From CAYUYM01 sp964449305 (GTDB lineage Bacteria > Bacteroidota > Ignavibacteria > SZUA-365 > CAYQST01): DNA of 64,000 nt. Location: assembly GCA_964449305.1 (NCBI GenBank), contig CAYUYM010000004.1:1-64000 (forward strand), written 5' to 3'. Shown here piece by piece: positions 1 to 8,814 of this stretch; position 1 is the stretch's first letter; each line of letters starts with the position of its first letter. The notes below the pieces were generated by a model. It did no database searches. It was not told the DNA's origin and saw only the letters and a list, made by a program, of their open reading frames with translations. The position numbers were made by a program, and so were the translations under genes.

Positions 1-1
1 C

Positions 2-298
2 GCCCTCGCGCTTGCCGACGTGGGCATCGCCATGGGTGGTGGCTCCGCAGCAGCCATGGAGACCGCGGATGTGACGCTCATGCACGCGGACCCGATGGGG
101 GTGGTGCGTGCCATCCGTCTCTCGCGGCGCACCGATGCGAGGATCCGGCAGAACCTCGCCTGGGCCTTCGGCTACAACGTGGTGCTGATCCCCCTTGCGG
201 CAGCCGGCCTGTTGAACCCCATGGTCGCCGCAGGCGCCATGGCGTTCAGCTCCGTGAGCGTGGTGGCGAATTCCCTGCTGCTGCGGAAACCTGTGTAG
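2..298 (+). CDS. copA: Cu(+)-exporting P1B-type ATPase, C-terminal end (partial)
   Basis: The gene enters from the left edge; only about the last 98 residues are present. The opening ADVGIAMGGG followed by METADVTLM is the end of the P-type ATPase hinge and P-domain, normally just after GDGINDAPAL. Two membrane helices follow. One carries YN plus a proline four residues on (YNVVLIP) and the last carries M-x2-SS-x5-N (MAFSSVSVVAN). These are the helix 7 and 8 Cu(+) signatures of the P1B-1 class, so copper export is favoured over zinc or cadmium. Nothing in the visible part is broken. The stop is TAG at 296-298. The N-terminal metal-binding domains lie outside the window and cannot be assessed. 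Confidence 0.9.
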   Translation, partial: ALALADVGIAMGGGSAAAMETADVTLMHADPMGVVRAIRLSRRTDARIRQNLAWAFGYNVVLIPLAAAGLLNPMVAAGAMAFSSVSVVANSLLLRKPV

Positions 299-340
299 CG
301 GTCCTCCGCCGGGTCGGCCTTCGATGGCGCTCTTCAGTGA

Positions 341-360
341 TTCGGAAAATATTTTCCGAA
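341..360. promoter_or_regulatory. Perfect 20-bp palindrome
   Basis: TTCGGAAAAT is followed immediately by its exact reverse complement ATTTTCCGAA. It lies 43 bases after the copper-ATPase stop and about 180 bases before the broken lipoprotein gene. An AT-rich stretch with eight consecutive T follows near 380-387. It could be a dimer-binding operator. It is a poor terminator because the palindrome is AT-rich at its centre and the T run is too far away. The function is inferred only. Confidence 0.4.
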
Positions 361-534
361 ACCCTTGACTTTGGGATCATCTTTTTTTTGCTGCACCACA
401 TGTTCTCTGTTCCGCATGTCGGAACACGCATGCTGTCAGGCTGGCACAGACGGGAGTCGTTGCGTGGAGGAAACCGGACGAAGAATGCATCGCGGAAATC
501 GTCGTCGCATGGCACCCAATATCCAGGAGTTCGC

Positions 535-1683
535 ATGAGTCACCGTCACACCGGAAACGTGCACACGCATGTGTGTGGGACCACCTTGTTCATCATGCCA
601 GCCGTGTTGGGTCTCCTCCTGTTTGCCGCCTCCTGCGAGCAGGTCCCGATGGAACCCATCGGTGCCCATGGGCCCGACACAACATCGCATGACTTTGTGT
701 GGGATGCCATGACAATGGGCTATGATCACACAAGTCTGTATGATGCCTACGCCATCTCCGATACCGATGTCTGGGTGGGTGGTGACATCACAGAGTGGGC
801 AAGGGGATGAATCGCCTGAACCATCATGGTGCAGCACACTGGAATGGCTGGGAATGGACGATCCATGACATCGCATTCTTGAGAATCGGGTCTTCGGATC
901 ACCTGAAAGACGTCATTGCGCCGGTGGATGCAGTGTTTGGATTCGCGTCTGACAACGTGATTTTCAGCTGTGCACATCAGGCGCAGCGGTGGGATGGACA
1001 CAGGTTCACAACGGATACAAACTCCCACGATGCGATCACCGGGCCGGTGCTTCAGATATGGGGTTCAAGCGACAGGGATGTGTATTTCGTGGGTGGAAAG
1101 GGGTATACGGGCGACAACTTTGTCGTGCATCATGACGGCAGGGAGTATCGAAGGATTGAACCCGGCTTTGAGGATGATATCACCGACATATGGGGAGTCG
1201 ACGATACAGCGCTCTGCATTGCATCGGACTGGCTGTTTGATGCCACCCCGACGAAAAAATCCTGCGACTGGTGAAGGGGAAGGCAAGTTCCGCGTATATG
1301 GAAGGGATCACCCGTGCGCAGAAGTGCATATGGTTTGCGGATGGGATGCGATCGCTCACCATCGCCGGAGATCGCACAATGCAATGGGACGGCTCGAAAT
1401 GGCAGATGATCCAGCCACCCTCGCCATTACGACTCTGCACCATGGGAATTCGCGGTACGGCGCCAAACAACGTATTCATCGTGACCAGGCAACCGGTGTT
1501 TCACATTTCAACGGTGCAACCTGGAAGGGATGGCTCTTTGGAGAAACAGGAGACTACCACTGCATGGCAATCACATGCACAGAGAATCACATCTGGGCTG
1601 TTGGAAGTGACAAGGTCGGGCGCGGCGTGATCATCCATGGCGCACGACGGCAGCAGACGCAGCCGGGATTTTGTGCTCATTGA
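535..1683 (+). pseudogene. Frameshifted beta-propeller-like lipoprotein gene
   Basis: Translation from ATG 535 gives a lipoprotein signal peptide (hydrophobic stretch, then LLFAASC), then AYAISDTDVWVGGDITEW. The reading then continues in three other registers: frame 3 from about 798, frame 2 from about 1248 and frame 1 from about 1488. The pieces join smoothly into one chain with repeated blade-like motifs: SSDRDVYFVGG with VVHHDGREYRR, then APNNVFIV with VSHFNGATWKGW, then ENHIWAVGS. Each switch has the same sense, equal to one lost base, and each sits in a G or C run (near 796-798, 1246-1249 and 1487-1489). No single frame encodes the protein. GC is visibly lower than in neighbouring genes. 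The original function is unknown; the repeats suggest a surface beta-propeller. Confidence 0.75.
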
Positions 1684-1711
1684 AGGCGTCTTGTATGAGG
1701 AGGAGGATTGC

Positions 1712-2485
1712 ATGAATCCAGGAAGCGTCATGTCAATGGAAACCTTCACGCTCGTATCGGGGAAATGCCGGGCTCTTGCATCAGCCCGGCCTTTCCGCTC
1801 ATGCTGCATCAGGCGAATGCCATTGTTGCTGTGCATGGCGTCAATCCTCCTTCCCCTGGAAAGCACACATGCTCAATCCGCGATGCATGAACAATCCGCC
1901 TCACAGTTGAAACAGCAGGGAAGAACGAATCCGTACACCCTGATCCTCTGGGATACCCAGAACAATTGCACCAAATGCCTGTGGCTGAACAATGCGATTG
2001 CACGGGAAGCGTCCGTCCGGTAAGGGTTCCAGGTCTTTCATGTCTCACCAGGGAGGATGCGAAGCGCCGCCACCTCCGTGTCGTCCGTTGGGATTGATGG
2101 CAGCTTCACGCTCACCTCCAGGCAGGCATTGCGCTATGGCGTTGGATTTGCATCAAGCACATGGACGGTTGTTGTTGGTGACAGTATTCACGCACAAGGT
2201 GTCCTTGTGCCGGAAAAGGCCGCAATCGATACAGTGACGAGGACGCTGCGTGAGACGCGCTTTGGTGATCCCCGACTCACTCTCATTGACAGTGTTCAGT
2301 TTCAGGAGCCAGATTCTGCTCTTGTGCCAAGTCCCGAGTCCGGCACCATTGTCGATGATACAATCCTGGTGATGGCAGATGCACAAGGTCCCCTTCTTGG
2401 TGGCTACTCAATCACAACTGGCAGGATGATGTTTCTGGAGCGCATACATGAACCGATGCTTCACAATCTTCTGCGTCCGGATTGA
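1712..2485 (+). pseudogene. Secreted protein gene interrupted by an in-frame stop
   Basis: ATG 1712 follows a good AGGAGG ribosome site and starts a signal peptide (MPLLLCMASILL, then THAQ). The mature part has YTLILWDTQNNCTKCLW, where C-T-K-C resembles a thioredoxin-fold CxxC, although this is too little to assign a family. TAA at 2021-2023 stops this frame. The same frame stays open to 2485 with ordinary protein sequence (GFQVFHVSPGR, RQALRYGVGFASSTWTVVVGD, LTLIDSVQFQEP), and no ribosome site precedes the next ATG at 2057. A single nonsense change in a gene of about 257 codons is the simplest reading. It directly follows the frameshifted gene at 535-1683, so both may have decayed as one unit. 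Confidence 0.6.
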
Positions 2486-2592
2486 GATGGTAAGCAAACC
2501 CGAGCCGATCTCTGGCGCCTGATTTCCGTGCGTCTTGTTGGCTTCAACCATCACCTCTCCCGCATCCGGGAGCAGGCACCGGGGACCTCATC

Positions 2593-5121
2593 TCACGAAA
2601 TGCTCGCCATTGATTTCAACCCTCCGCCCTCAACCTTCACCACCACGGCCGTCATGTCGTCGTGCTGTTGTGCCCTGCCGGCGAAGGCGCGCGTTGCATC
2701 CACCATGGCCTGCGCGATGGCGGACGACGGCTGCGTGGCGTGGCGCACAATGACGTCCTTCAACCGCTCCTCGCCAAACTCCTCACGGCTCCGCGTCATG
2801 GTCTCCGAAAAGCCGTCCGTGTAGAACACGAACACGTCCCCCTGCTTGAACGGAAGCACGACATCCTGAATGATTGCACCGAAGGAGTTGCCGCGTTCCA
2901 TGCCCATGGCGAGTCCGGGCGACTGGATGGCTTGGACGGCGCCTTCTGCCGGCACGATCAGAAGCGGGTTGTGCCCCGCGCGTGCGACGGTCATGCGGTG
3001 TTCACGCACATCGATCACCGCCACCATCATGGTGATGAAATGCCCCGGTTCCACATTCTCGCAGAAGAGGGCATTCATGCCTGTCAACACCTCGGCTGGT
3101 GAGGTCAGGTCCTTGACCAGCGCCCGGAGGAAGCCCTTGGCCAGTGTCATGTAGAATGCCGCCTGCGTGCCCTTGCCGGAGACATCCCCGATGGCGATGA
3201 CCAGGTGATCCTGTCCCAGCTCGATGAAGTCGTAGTAGTCGCCGCCCACCTCGAGCGCGGGGATGCAGCACGAGGCGATGTCCAGGCCGGGGATGCGGGG
3301 ATCGGACTTGGGGAGAAAGCTCATCTGCACTTCGCGGGCCACCTCCAGCTCGCGCTGGAGCCGCATCCGTTCGGAGATGTGCGCGGCGAAGGATGGAGCG
3401 ATGCTGTTCTGATCGGCGACTGCATCCGATGTGCATTTCGCGATGCAGCCGAAGACCAGCATCGCGGCCGGGAGAAGCATGAGCACCCAGGCGTCGACCG
3501 ACAGCATTGCATCGCCGGTGGCGGTCAGCGCCGGGGCGTAGGGCATCAGGGCGAAGAAGATCATCGCAAGAAACGCGGTGACGACATCAGTGGCGCGGAA
3601 GAGCAGGGCGAAGCCCATCCCCGTGACCATGTCGATGAGGAAGCCCAGCGCGAACGGTTGCACGCCGGACTTGACCACGGCGGCCCAGGCGATGCCCGCG
3701 ATCAGGGACGGCAGCAGCGCACCGCGGAACCGGCGGCCCACAAGGGCGGGCAGGAGGCACACGACGGCCGCGAGCGCGAAGGCCCTCCCCGGCACCACCT
3801 GCGCCACCATCAGGGCGAGCGGATCGAAGGCGCCGCTCAACATCTGGATGGACTCGCCGACCGGTGTCTGGATGAGTGACAGCGAGGTGCCAGCGAGGGC
3901 CACGACAGCACTCCAGAGGGCGAACATCGCCACACCCGCGGTGGGGCCGATCATGAGGGCGCTTCCAACACGGGAATGGAGCACGTGACCGTGCGTGATG
4001 AGATCGAGACTGTAGTACTTTTCCATCCATGCCTCGCGTCCCACGGCCTCACTCACCGCCCACACCAGCATGAAGCCTCCGCCGATCACCGCGAACACGG
4101 CGACGAAGGACAGCAGGAGCTGCCATCCGAGGGCATCCTCCAGCACGAGAAGCACATTCGCTGCGAAGAGGGCGCCGACCGCGAGGCCGAACACCGTCGC
4201 CTTCTTCCAGCCGATCTCGTAGGCACGGATCTTCCGAATGCCCATGATGACGAGAAGCACCGCGATGCCGATGTTGACGAGCAGGGCAAGGATTTCCACG
4301 GGGAGGGACTGTTGTGCTGTATCGCCCGTCTGGGTGCTGCGAAAGGCAAAGGAGTAGGACGCAATGGCATTGCCCGAGATGCGCATCGTCACATCCACGG
4401 AATCCGTCAGCGTCTGCGACACCGTGCTCCATGTGAAGTTGTAGGAGATGGATGCGGGGAGTTTGTCGATGTTCTCGCCCGTGAAGCGCAGTCGGCCCAC
4501 GATCGCCTCGAACTCCTTCACCGAATTCACCGTCGGCCGCTCGCGCAGAACCGTGTCACGCACCACGGCATTGACGGGCCCATGCTCCAGCAGGAAGGCC
4601 ACGGCGCGCTCGTAGGCAGCCTCAGGCGTGAGCGGCGTCGCGACGGAGGAGTCCACGCTCTGCATCTCGAGCCCGAGAAGACGCCCGGACAGGTCGAAGG
4701 ACATCGACATCACGCCCTTCTTCATGATCTCCGCGCGATCACTGCCCCCGACATTGACCACTGTTGTCTCCTTTGCATCCTGCAGCAGTTGCACCACCCA
4801 GTAGTAGACCGGCAGGCCGGCGCGTGCGAGACGGCTGGCCTCGGCGGCGCCGTACTCGGATTGCGCACGCGCCAGCAGGTTGCGGTCGCATTGCAGGGTG
4901 ATGACGAACCTGCAGTGCGCGGGATCGATGCCCTGCAGCGTCGCCAGGTGGGCGGCACGCTGTTCGATGGTGCTGCGGTCGGTGGTGAAGCGGATTCCCT
5001 CGAGCGGGTTGACCCGGGGGGAGAGCTGCTGGATGAGCATGAAAGAGACCGCAAGCACGATCAACAGCAGGAGAGCAATGAGGACAGGCTTGGAGGAAGG
5101 ATTCATTCCCCAAAAAAGCAT
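2593..5121 (-). CDS. Membrane-anchored SpoIIE/PP2C-family serine phosphatase
   Basis: The protein has 842 residues. An N-terminal membrane anchor is followed by an extracytoplasmic region (about 30-275), then around ten hydrophobic segments up to about residue 590. A short linker (RMRLQRELEVAREVQMSFLP) leads to the catalytic domain. That domain shows GGDYYDF, GDVSGKG, RAGHNP, YTDGFSE and DDMTAVVVK, the metal-binding and core motifs of RsbU/SpoIIE phosphatases. The likely role is dephosphorylation of an anti-sigma-factor antagonist in response to an envelope signal; no such partner is encoded nearby. ATG 5106 (MNPSSKP) is an alternative start and neither has a strong ribosome site. The gene is separated from the upstream dehydrogenase by a terminator. 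Confidence 0.88.
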   Translation of the reverse strand: MLFWGMNPSSKPVLIALLLLIVLAVSFMLIQQLSPRVNPLEGIRFTTDRSTIEQRAAHLATLQGIDPAHCRFVITLQCDRNLLARAQSEYGAAEASRLARAGLPVYYWVVQLLQDAKETTVVNVGGSDRAEIMKKGVMSMSFDLSGRLLGLEMQSVDSSVATPLTPEAAYERAVAFLLEHGPVNAVVRDTVLRERPTVNSVKEFEAIVGRLRFTGENIDKLPASISYNFTWSTVSQTLTDSVDVTMRISGNAIASYSFAFRSTQTGDTAQQSLPVEILALLVNIGIAVLLVIMGIRKIRAYEIGWKKATVFGLAVGALFAANVLLVLEDALGWQLLLSFVAVFAVIGGGFMLVWAVSEAVGREAWMEKYYSLDLITHGHVLHSRVGSALMIGPTAGVAMFALWSAVVALAGTSLSLIQTPVGESIQMLSGAFDPLALMVAQVVPGRAFALAAVVCLLPALVGRRFRGALLPSLIAGIAWAAVVKSGVQPFALGFLIDMVTGMGFALLFRATDVVTAFLAMIFFALMPYAPALTATGDAMLSVDAWVLMLLPAAMLVFGCIAKCTSDAVADQNSIAPSFAAHISERMRLQRELEVAREVQMSFLPKSDPRIPGLDIASCCIPALEVGGDYYDFIELGQDHLVIAIGDVSGKGTQAAFYMTLAKGFLRALVKDLTSPAEVLTGMNALFCENVEPGHFITMMVAVIDVREHRMTVARAGHNPLLIVPAEGAVQAIQSPGLAMGMERGNSFGAIIQDVVLPFKQGDVFVFYTDGFSETMTRSREEFGEERLKDVIVRHATQPSSAIAQAMVDATRAFAGRAQQHDDMTAVVVKVEGGGLKSMASIS

Positions 5122-5166
5122 ATTTCCGACGAAAATGAAATGGAATTTCGCGTACCGCCGTCCACG

Positions 5167-5201
5167 AAAAAACGGGAGGCGTGATGATGCACGCCTCCCG
5201 T
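5167..5201 (-). terminator. Rho-independent terminator of the P5C dehydrogenase gene
   Basis: A perfect 12-bp stem (ACGGGAGGCGTG and its complement at 5172-5183 and 5190-5201, loop of six bases) is followed on the minus strand by six T (complement of 5167-5172). It lies 63 bases past the stop of the dehydrogenase gene, so it ends that transcript and insulates the phosphatase gene downstream. Confidence 0.88.
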
Positions 5202-5263
5202 GAATGTGGCCGTCTGGTGATCACCCGCGGTCCGATGCCGCATGGTTCACCGGATGCCTCCGA

Positions 5264-6889
5264 TCACTGCATGAACGGGTAGCGCCAGTCCTTCGGTGGA
5301 ACGGTGGTCTCCTTGATGGAGCGGACCGAGATCCAGCGGAGGAGGTTCATCGCGCTGCCGGCCTTGTCGTTCGTGCCCGAGGAGCGCGCGCCGCCGAAGG
5401 GCTGCTGCCCCACGACCGCACCCGTCGGCTTGTCGTTGATGTAGAAGTTGCCTGCGGCGTTGCGCAGCCTGTCCGACACCTTCACCACCACCTGGCGATC
5501 CTGCGCCCACACGGCGCCGGTGAGGGCGTAGGGCGAGGTGGTGTCGCAGAGCATCAGAGCTTCGTCGAACCGCTCGTCCTCATACACCCATATCGTGAGC
5601 ACCGGTCCGAAGATCTCCTCCTCCATCGTCTTGAAATGCGGGTTGGTGGTGACGATGGTGGTGGGCTCGATGAACCAGCCCTTGGACGAATCGTAGCCGC
5701 CGCCCGTGAGGATCTCCGCGTCGGGCGCCTGCTTTGCATGCTCGATATAGGCGGTGATGTCGGTGAAGGCGCCCTTGTCGATCACGGCAGTCATGAAGTT
5801 CGTGAAGTCCTCCGGATCACCGACCGTGATCTTGGAGACCTCGGTGACGTACTTGTCGCGGAACTCCGGCCAGATGGAGCGCGGGATGTACATGCGCGAT
5901 GCAGCCGAACATTTCTGCCCCTGATACTCGAAGGCTCCACGGAGGGCGGCGACGACGAGCGCATCGACATCGGCGCTGGCATGGGCAAAGATGAAGTCCT
6001 TCCCGCCGGTCTCGCCCACGATGCGCGGATAGTACTTGTAGTTGCCGGTGTTGGCGCCGATGGTCTTCCACATGTTGTTGAACACGCCGGTGGATCCGGT
6101 GAAGTGGAGGCCGGCGAAGTTCGGATTGTCGAGCACGGGGCCGCCCACCTCCCCGCCGGAGCCGGGAAGAAAGTTGATGACGCCGTCGGGCATGCCGGCT
6201 TCCTGGAGGATTTTCATGATCCACCAGGCCGACAGCACAGCGCTCGACGCCGGTTTCCACAGGGCCACGCCGCCGGGGATGGTGGGGGCGGTGGGCAGGT
6301 TGCCGGCGATGGAGGTGAAGTTGAACGGGGTGACGGCGAAGACGAAGCCCTCAAGCGGGCGGTATTCGACGCGGTTCCACGTGCCCGCGGGCGAGATCGG
6401 CTGATCCTCCATGAGCTGCGTCATGTAGTACACATTGAAGCGCCAGAAATCGATGAGCTCGCAGGCGGCGTCGATCTCGGACTGGTAGGCCGTCTTCGAT
6501 TGTCCAAGCATCGTGGCGGCGTTCATGGTGGCACGATGGGGACCGGCGAGCAGATCCGCGGCCTTGAGAAACACGGCCACGCGGTGTTCCCACGGCATGG
6601 TGGACCACTCCCTGTGGGCCTTCATTGAGGCCTCCACCGCCATCGCCACCTCTCCGCTCCCAGCCTTGTGGTAGGCGCCGAGCTTGAGCTCGTGGTTGTG
6701 CGGGGCACGGATTTCGGCCAGTCTGCCGGTGCGGATCTCCCTCCCTCCGATGATGAGTGGGATCTCCACCTCCTCCGTCTTCATCCTCGTCATCGCGGTG
6801 ATGACCTCCGCCCGCTCGGGACTGCCCGGCATGTAGGATTTGACAGGCTCGTTGGCCGGCAGGGGAAGGTTGAAGAATGCATTCGACAT
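5264..6889 (-). CDS. 1-pyrroline-5-carboxylate (L-glutamate gamma-semialdehyde) dehydrogenase
   Basis: The protein has 541 residues and belongs to the aldehyde dehydrogenase superfamily, in the long form resembling ALDH4A1. It oxidises glutamate semialdehyde to glutamate with NAD in proline breakdown. Visible motifs are VTPFNFTSIAGNLP, FTGSTGVFN (Rossmann region), ETGGKD with the general base Glu, and GQKCSAASR with the catalytic cysteine near residue 327. The start at MSNAFFN (6889) is chosen because AAAGGTGA lies about 7 bases upstream; the open frame runs further but has no other good site. A Bacteroidota-type promoter lies at 6926-6956. No proline dehydrogenase gene is adjacent, so the pathway is split. 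The gene is single and ends at a strong terminator. Confidence 0.95.
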   Translation of the reverse strand: MSNAFFNLPLPANEPVKSYMPGSPERAEVITAMTRMKTEEVEIPLIIGGREIRTGRLAEIRAPHNHELKLGAYHKAGSGEVAMAVEASMKAHREWSTMPWEHRVAVFLKAADLLAGPHRATMNAATMLGQSKTAYQSEIDAACELIDFWRFNVYYMTQLMEDQPISPAGTWNRVEYRPLEGFVFAVTPFNFTSIAGNLPTAPTIPGGVALWKPASSAVLSAWWIMKILQEAGMPDGVINFLPGSGGEVGGPVLDNPNFAGLHFTGSTGVFNNMWKTIGANTGNYKYYPRIVGETGGKDFIFAHASADVDALVVAALRGAFEYQGQKCSAASRMYIPRSIWPEFRDKYVTEVSKITVGDPEDFTNFMTAVIDKGAFTDITAYIEHAKQAPDAEILTGGGYDSSKGWFIEPTTIVTTNPHFKTMEEEIFGPVLTIWVYEDERFDEALMLCDTTSPYALTGAVWAQDRQVVVKVSDRLRNAAGNFYINDKPTGAVVGQQPFGGARSSGTNDKAGSAMNLLRWISVRSIKETTVPPKDWRYPFMQ

Positions 6890-6925
6890 GATGATTTCAC
6901 CTTTCATGAATTGAAAAACAGTCTT

Positions 6926-6956
6926 CAAAACTACACGATGGAACATTGTCGGCAAA
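6926..6956 (-). promoter_or_regulatory. Bacteroidota-type promoter of the P5C dehydrogenase gene
   Basis: Read on the minus strand, TTTG (complement of 6953-6956) is followed by 19 bases and then TAGTTTTG (complement of 6926-6933). This is an exact fit to the TTTG-N19-TAnnTTTG consensus known for the primary sigma factor of Bacteroides and Flavobacterium. The start codon lies 37 bases downstream. Confidence 0.6.
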
Positions 6957-7106
6957 ACACCCGATTTGTGCCTTGGATCGATGAAAGTGCTCCCACGGAA
7001 TCATTCCACGAATTTCGGCATCTTATCTGTCGGTGGTCGGACCAACACCGCCGCACGACAACGACGTGGAACATTCATCACCTTTCTCACTTCATACGAG
7101 CACACC

Positions 7107-7502
7107 ATGGACATGAAAATCACCTTTCCGGGCAACAAGAGGGTCGCAGCGGACTACCACGGCTTTTCGATCCTGACCGATCAACCTCTTCAGGGTGGCG
7201 GGGACAACTCCGCTCCCGCCCCCTTCGATCTCTTCCTCGCATCGCTCGGCACTTGCGCCGGCAGCTACGTTCTCGGCTTCTGCCAGCAGCGCGGTCTGCC
7301 CACCGAGGGCATCGAGCTCATCCAGCGGCACGAATACAACATGGAGAAGCGCATGATCGGCAGGATCAGCATCGACATCGTGGTTCCCCCCGAATTCCCC
7401 GAAAAATACCGCGAGGCGCTTGTGCACACCGCCTCCCTCTGCGCCGTCAAGAAGCACATCCAGGATCCTCCCGAGTTCGAGATCACCACCGTGGTGAGAT
7501 GA
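7107..7502 (+). CDS. OsmC/Ohr-family protein
   Basis: A 131-residue protein. MDMKITFPGNKRVAADYHGF, then APAPFDLFLASLGTCAGSYVLGFCQQRGL, is the OsmC core. The cysteine in SLGTCAG and the second in GFCQQRGL sit at the two reactive positions of the family, which reduce organic hydroperoxides. The end, HTASLCAVKKHIQDPPEFEI, also fits the family (usually about 130-150 residues). ATG 7107 is chosen because homologous sequence begins there; the upstream in-frame extension has no protein-like character. The gene is divergent from the P5C dehydrogenase gene and is followed by a weak hairpin at 7538-7558. It could be YhfA-like instead of a true Ohr. Confidence 0.88.
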   Translation: MDMKITFPGNKRVAADYHGFSILTDQPLQGGGDNSAPAPFDLFLASLGTCAGSYVLGFCQQRGLPTEGIELIQRHEYNMEKRMIGRISIDIVVPPEFPEKYREALVHTASLCAVKKHIQDPPEFEITTVVR

Positions 7503-7537
7503 TACTGCTGCAATTCATGCATCAATGACCAACGTCG

Positions 7538-7558
7538 ACGGCCGGGTGATCCGGCCGT
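7538..7558 (+). terminator. Weak hairpin after the OsmC gene
   Basis: ACGGCCGG (7538-7545) pairs with CCGGCCGT (7551-7558) across a five-base loop, 35 bases past the OsmC stop. No clean T run follows, so termination is only possible. Confidence 0.3.
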
Positions 7559-7575
7559 TGGTGCATCTGTTCTGG

Positions 7576-7608
7576 TTGTGATGTTGTGATGGGGGTTTCC
7601 TATATTCG
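7576..7608 (+). promoter_or_regulatory. Bacteroidota-type promoter of the aminotransferase gene
   Basis: TTG (7576-7578), 22 bases, then TATATTCG (7601-7608), close to the TAnnTTTG consensus. The start codon at 7664 lies 55 bases further, leaving a short untranslated leader with an AAGGAA ribosome site. Confidence 0.5.
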
Positions 7609-7663
7609 TGCAGGCATTGCCCGCAGTGCCCAGCACCTTTTTCCGTACGTTCAAGGAACATTT

Positions 7664-8737
7664 ATGGAACCCATTTCGATCACGAAGGCCGAAGGGACGC
7701 GCATCACGGATGTCGATTGGAACAATCTGGGATTCGGCGTCTATTTCAGCGACCATGTGTTTATTGCCGATCATGTGAACGGCGCCTGGGGCGATCTGCG
7801 CATCGTGCCCTACGGCCCGATGCCTGTCAATCCCGGCATGTGCACGCTGCATTATGGGCAGACCATCTTCGAGGGATTGAAGGCGTTTCGCGCTGTGGAC
7901 GGGACGGTCAACGTCTTCCGTCCCCAGAAGAACGCCGCCCGGCTCAACCACTCCGGCAGCCTCGTCTGCATTCCGGAGATCGATCCTGAAATTGTCATGG
8001 AGGGGATCCGCCAGCTCGTGAAAATCGATCAGGCATGGATCCCGACCAAGCGTGGTCATTCGCTGTACATCCGTCCCGTGGTTTATGGTTCCAATGATTT
8101 TCTCGGCGTCCATGCTGCAGCCACCTATCGCCTCATCATCATGACGTCGCCGGTGGCCTCGTACTACGCGGAGGGGCTCAACCCTGTGCGCATCATGGTA
8201 TCGACCGAATGGGTGCGCGCGGTGAAGGGCGGACTGGGATCGGCGAAGACGGCAGCAAACTATGCCGCAAGTCTGTATGGTGCCAAGAAAGCGAAGGAGG
8301 CCGGCTTCTCCCAGGTGCTCTGGCTCGACGGCGTGTCCCGCGAATTCGTGGACGAGGTGGGTGCCATGAACATCATGTTTGTGATCGGTGATGAGCTGGT
8401 GACGCCGTCGCTGGAGAACGGCACCATCCTCGCCGGAATCACGCGCGACTCTGTGCTGCAACTGGCCCGCTCGTGGGGCATGACCGCAACGGAGCGTGGT
8501 GTCACCATCGACGAGATTCGTCGTGCCCATGCCGCTGGCACACTGAAGGAGGTGTTCGGCACCGGCACGGCCGCGGTGATCAGCCCGGTGGGCGAGCTCG
8601 TCTACAAGGGCGAATCGATGCTCATCAACGGCGGGCAGATCGGTCCCGTTGCGCAGAAGTTCTATGACACCATCACGGGCATCCAGTATGGCGAGGTGGA
8701 GGATGCGCACAAATGGAACATGAAGATCGAGCTCTGA
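7664..8737 (+). CDS. ilvE: Branched-chain amino acid aminotransferase
   Basis: A 357-residue fold-type IV PLP enzyme that interconverts valine, leucine and isoleucine with their 2-keto acids using glutamate/2-oxoglutarate. Sequence evidence: MCTLHYGQTIFEGLKAFR near the N-terminus, RPQKNAARLN, YIRPVVYGS, then GGLGSAKTAANYAASL holding the PLP-binding lysine, EVGAMNIMFV, and the C-terminal EVFGTGTAAVISPVG. This is the longer type II arrangement seen in Bacteroidota and eukaryotes. ATG 7664 is chosen from the AAGGAA site 8 bases upstream; an earlier in-frame ATG lacks one. The gene is monocistronic: it has its own promoter and a strong bidirectional terminator. Confidence 0.96.
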   Translation: MEPISITKAEGTRITDVDWNNLGFGVYFSDHVFIADHVNGAWGDLRIVPYGPMPVNPGMCTLHYGQTIFEGLKAFRAVDGTVNVFRPQKNAARLNHSGSLVCIPEIDPEIVMEGIRQLVKIDQAWIPTKRGHSLYIRPVVYGSNDFLGVHAAATYRLIIMTSPVASYYAEGLNPVRIMVSTEWVRAVKGGLGSAKTAANYAASLYGAKKAKEAGFSQVLWLDGVSREFVDEVGAMNIMFVIGDELVTPSLENGTILAGITRDSVLQLARSWGMTATERGVTIDEIRRAHAAGTLKEVFGTGTAAVISPVGELVYKGESMLINGGQIGPVAQKFYDTITGIQYGEVEDAHKWNMKIEL

Positions 8738-8760
8738 GCCTGCAACCGTGAGGTGAAATG

Positions 8761-8793
8761 AAAACGGGGCGCCCATGTGGCGCCCCGTTTTTC
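8761..8793. terminator. Bidirectional rho-independent terminator
   Basis: A 13-bp stem (AAAACGGGGCGCC at 8761-8773 with its complement at 8779-8791, loop CATGT). It is A-rich on the left and T-rich on the right, so it can end the aminotransferase transcript on the plus strand and the convergent membrane-protein transcript on the minus strand. Confidence 0.9.
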
Positions 8794-8814
8794 TTTCCAC
8801 ACCCTTCCGCCACC

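Noticed and set aside
2557..2572. A 6-bp hairpin before the end of the first phosphatase gene
   Set aside because: The stem is short and no T run follows on either strand, so there is no basis to call a terminator.
3976..5184. A 402-codon plus-strand frame opposite the first phosphatase gene
   Set aside because: It is antisense to a convincing gene, rich in His/Arg/Glu typical of high-GC shadow frames, and has no domain or ribosome site.
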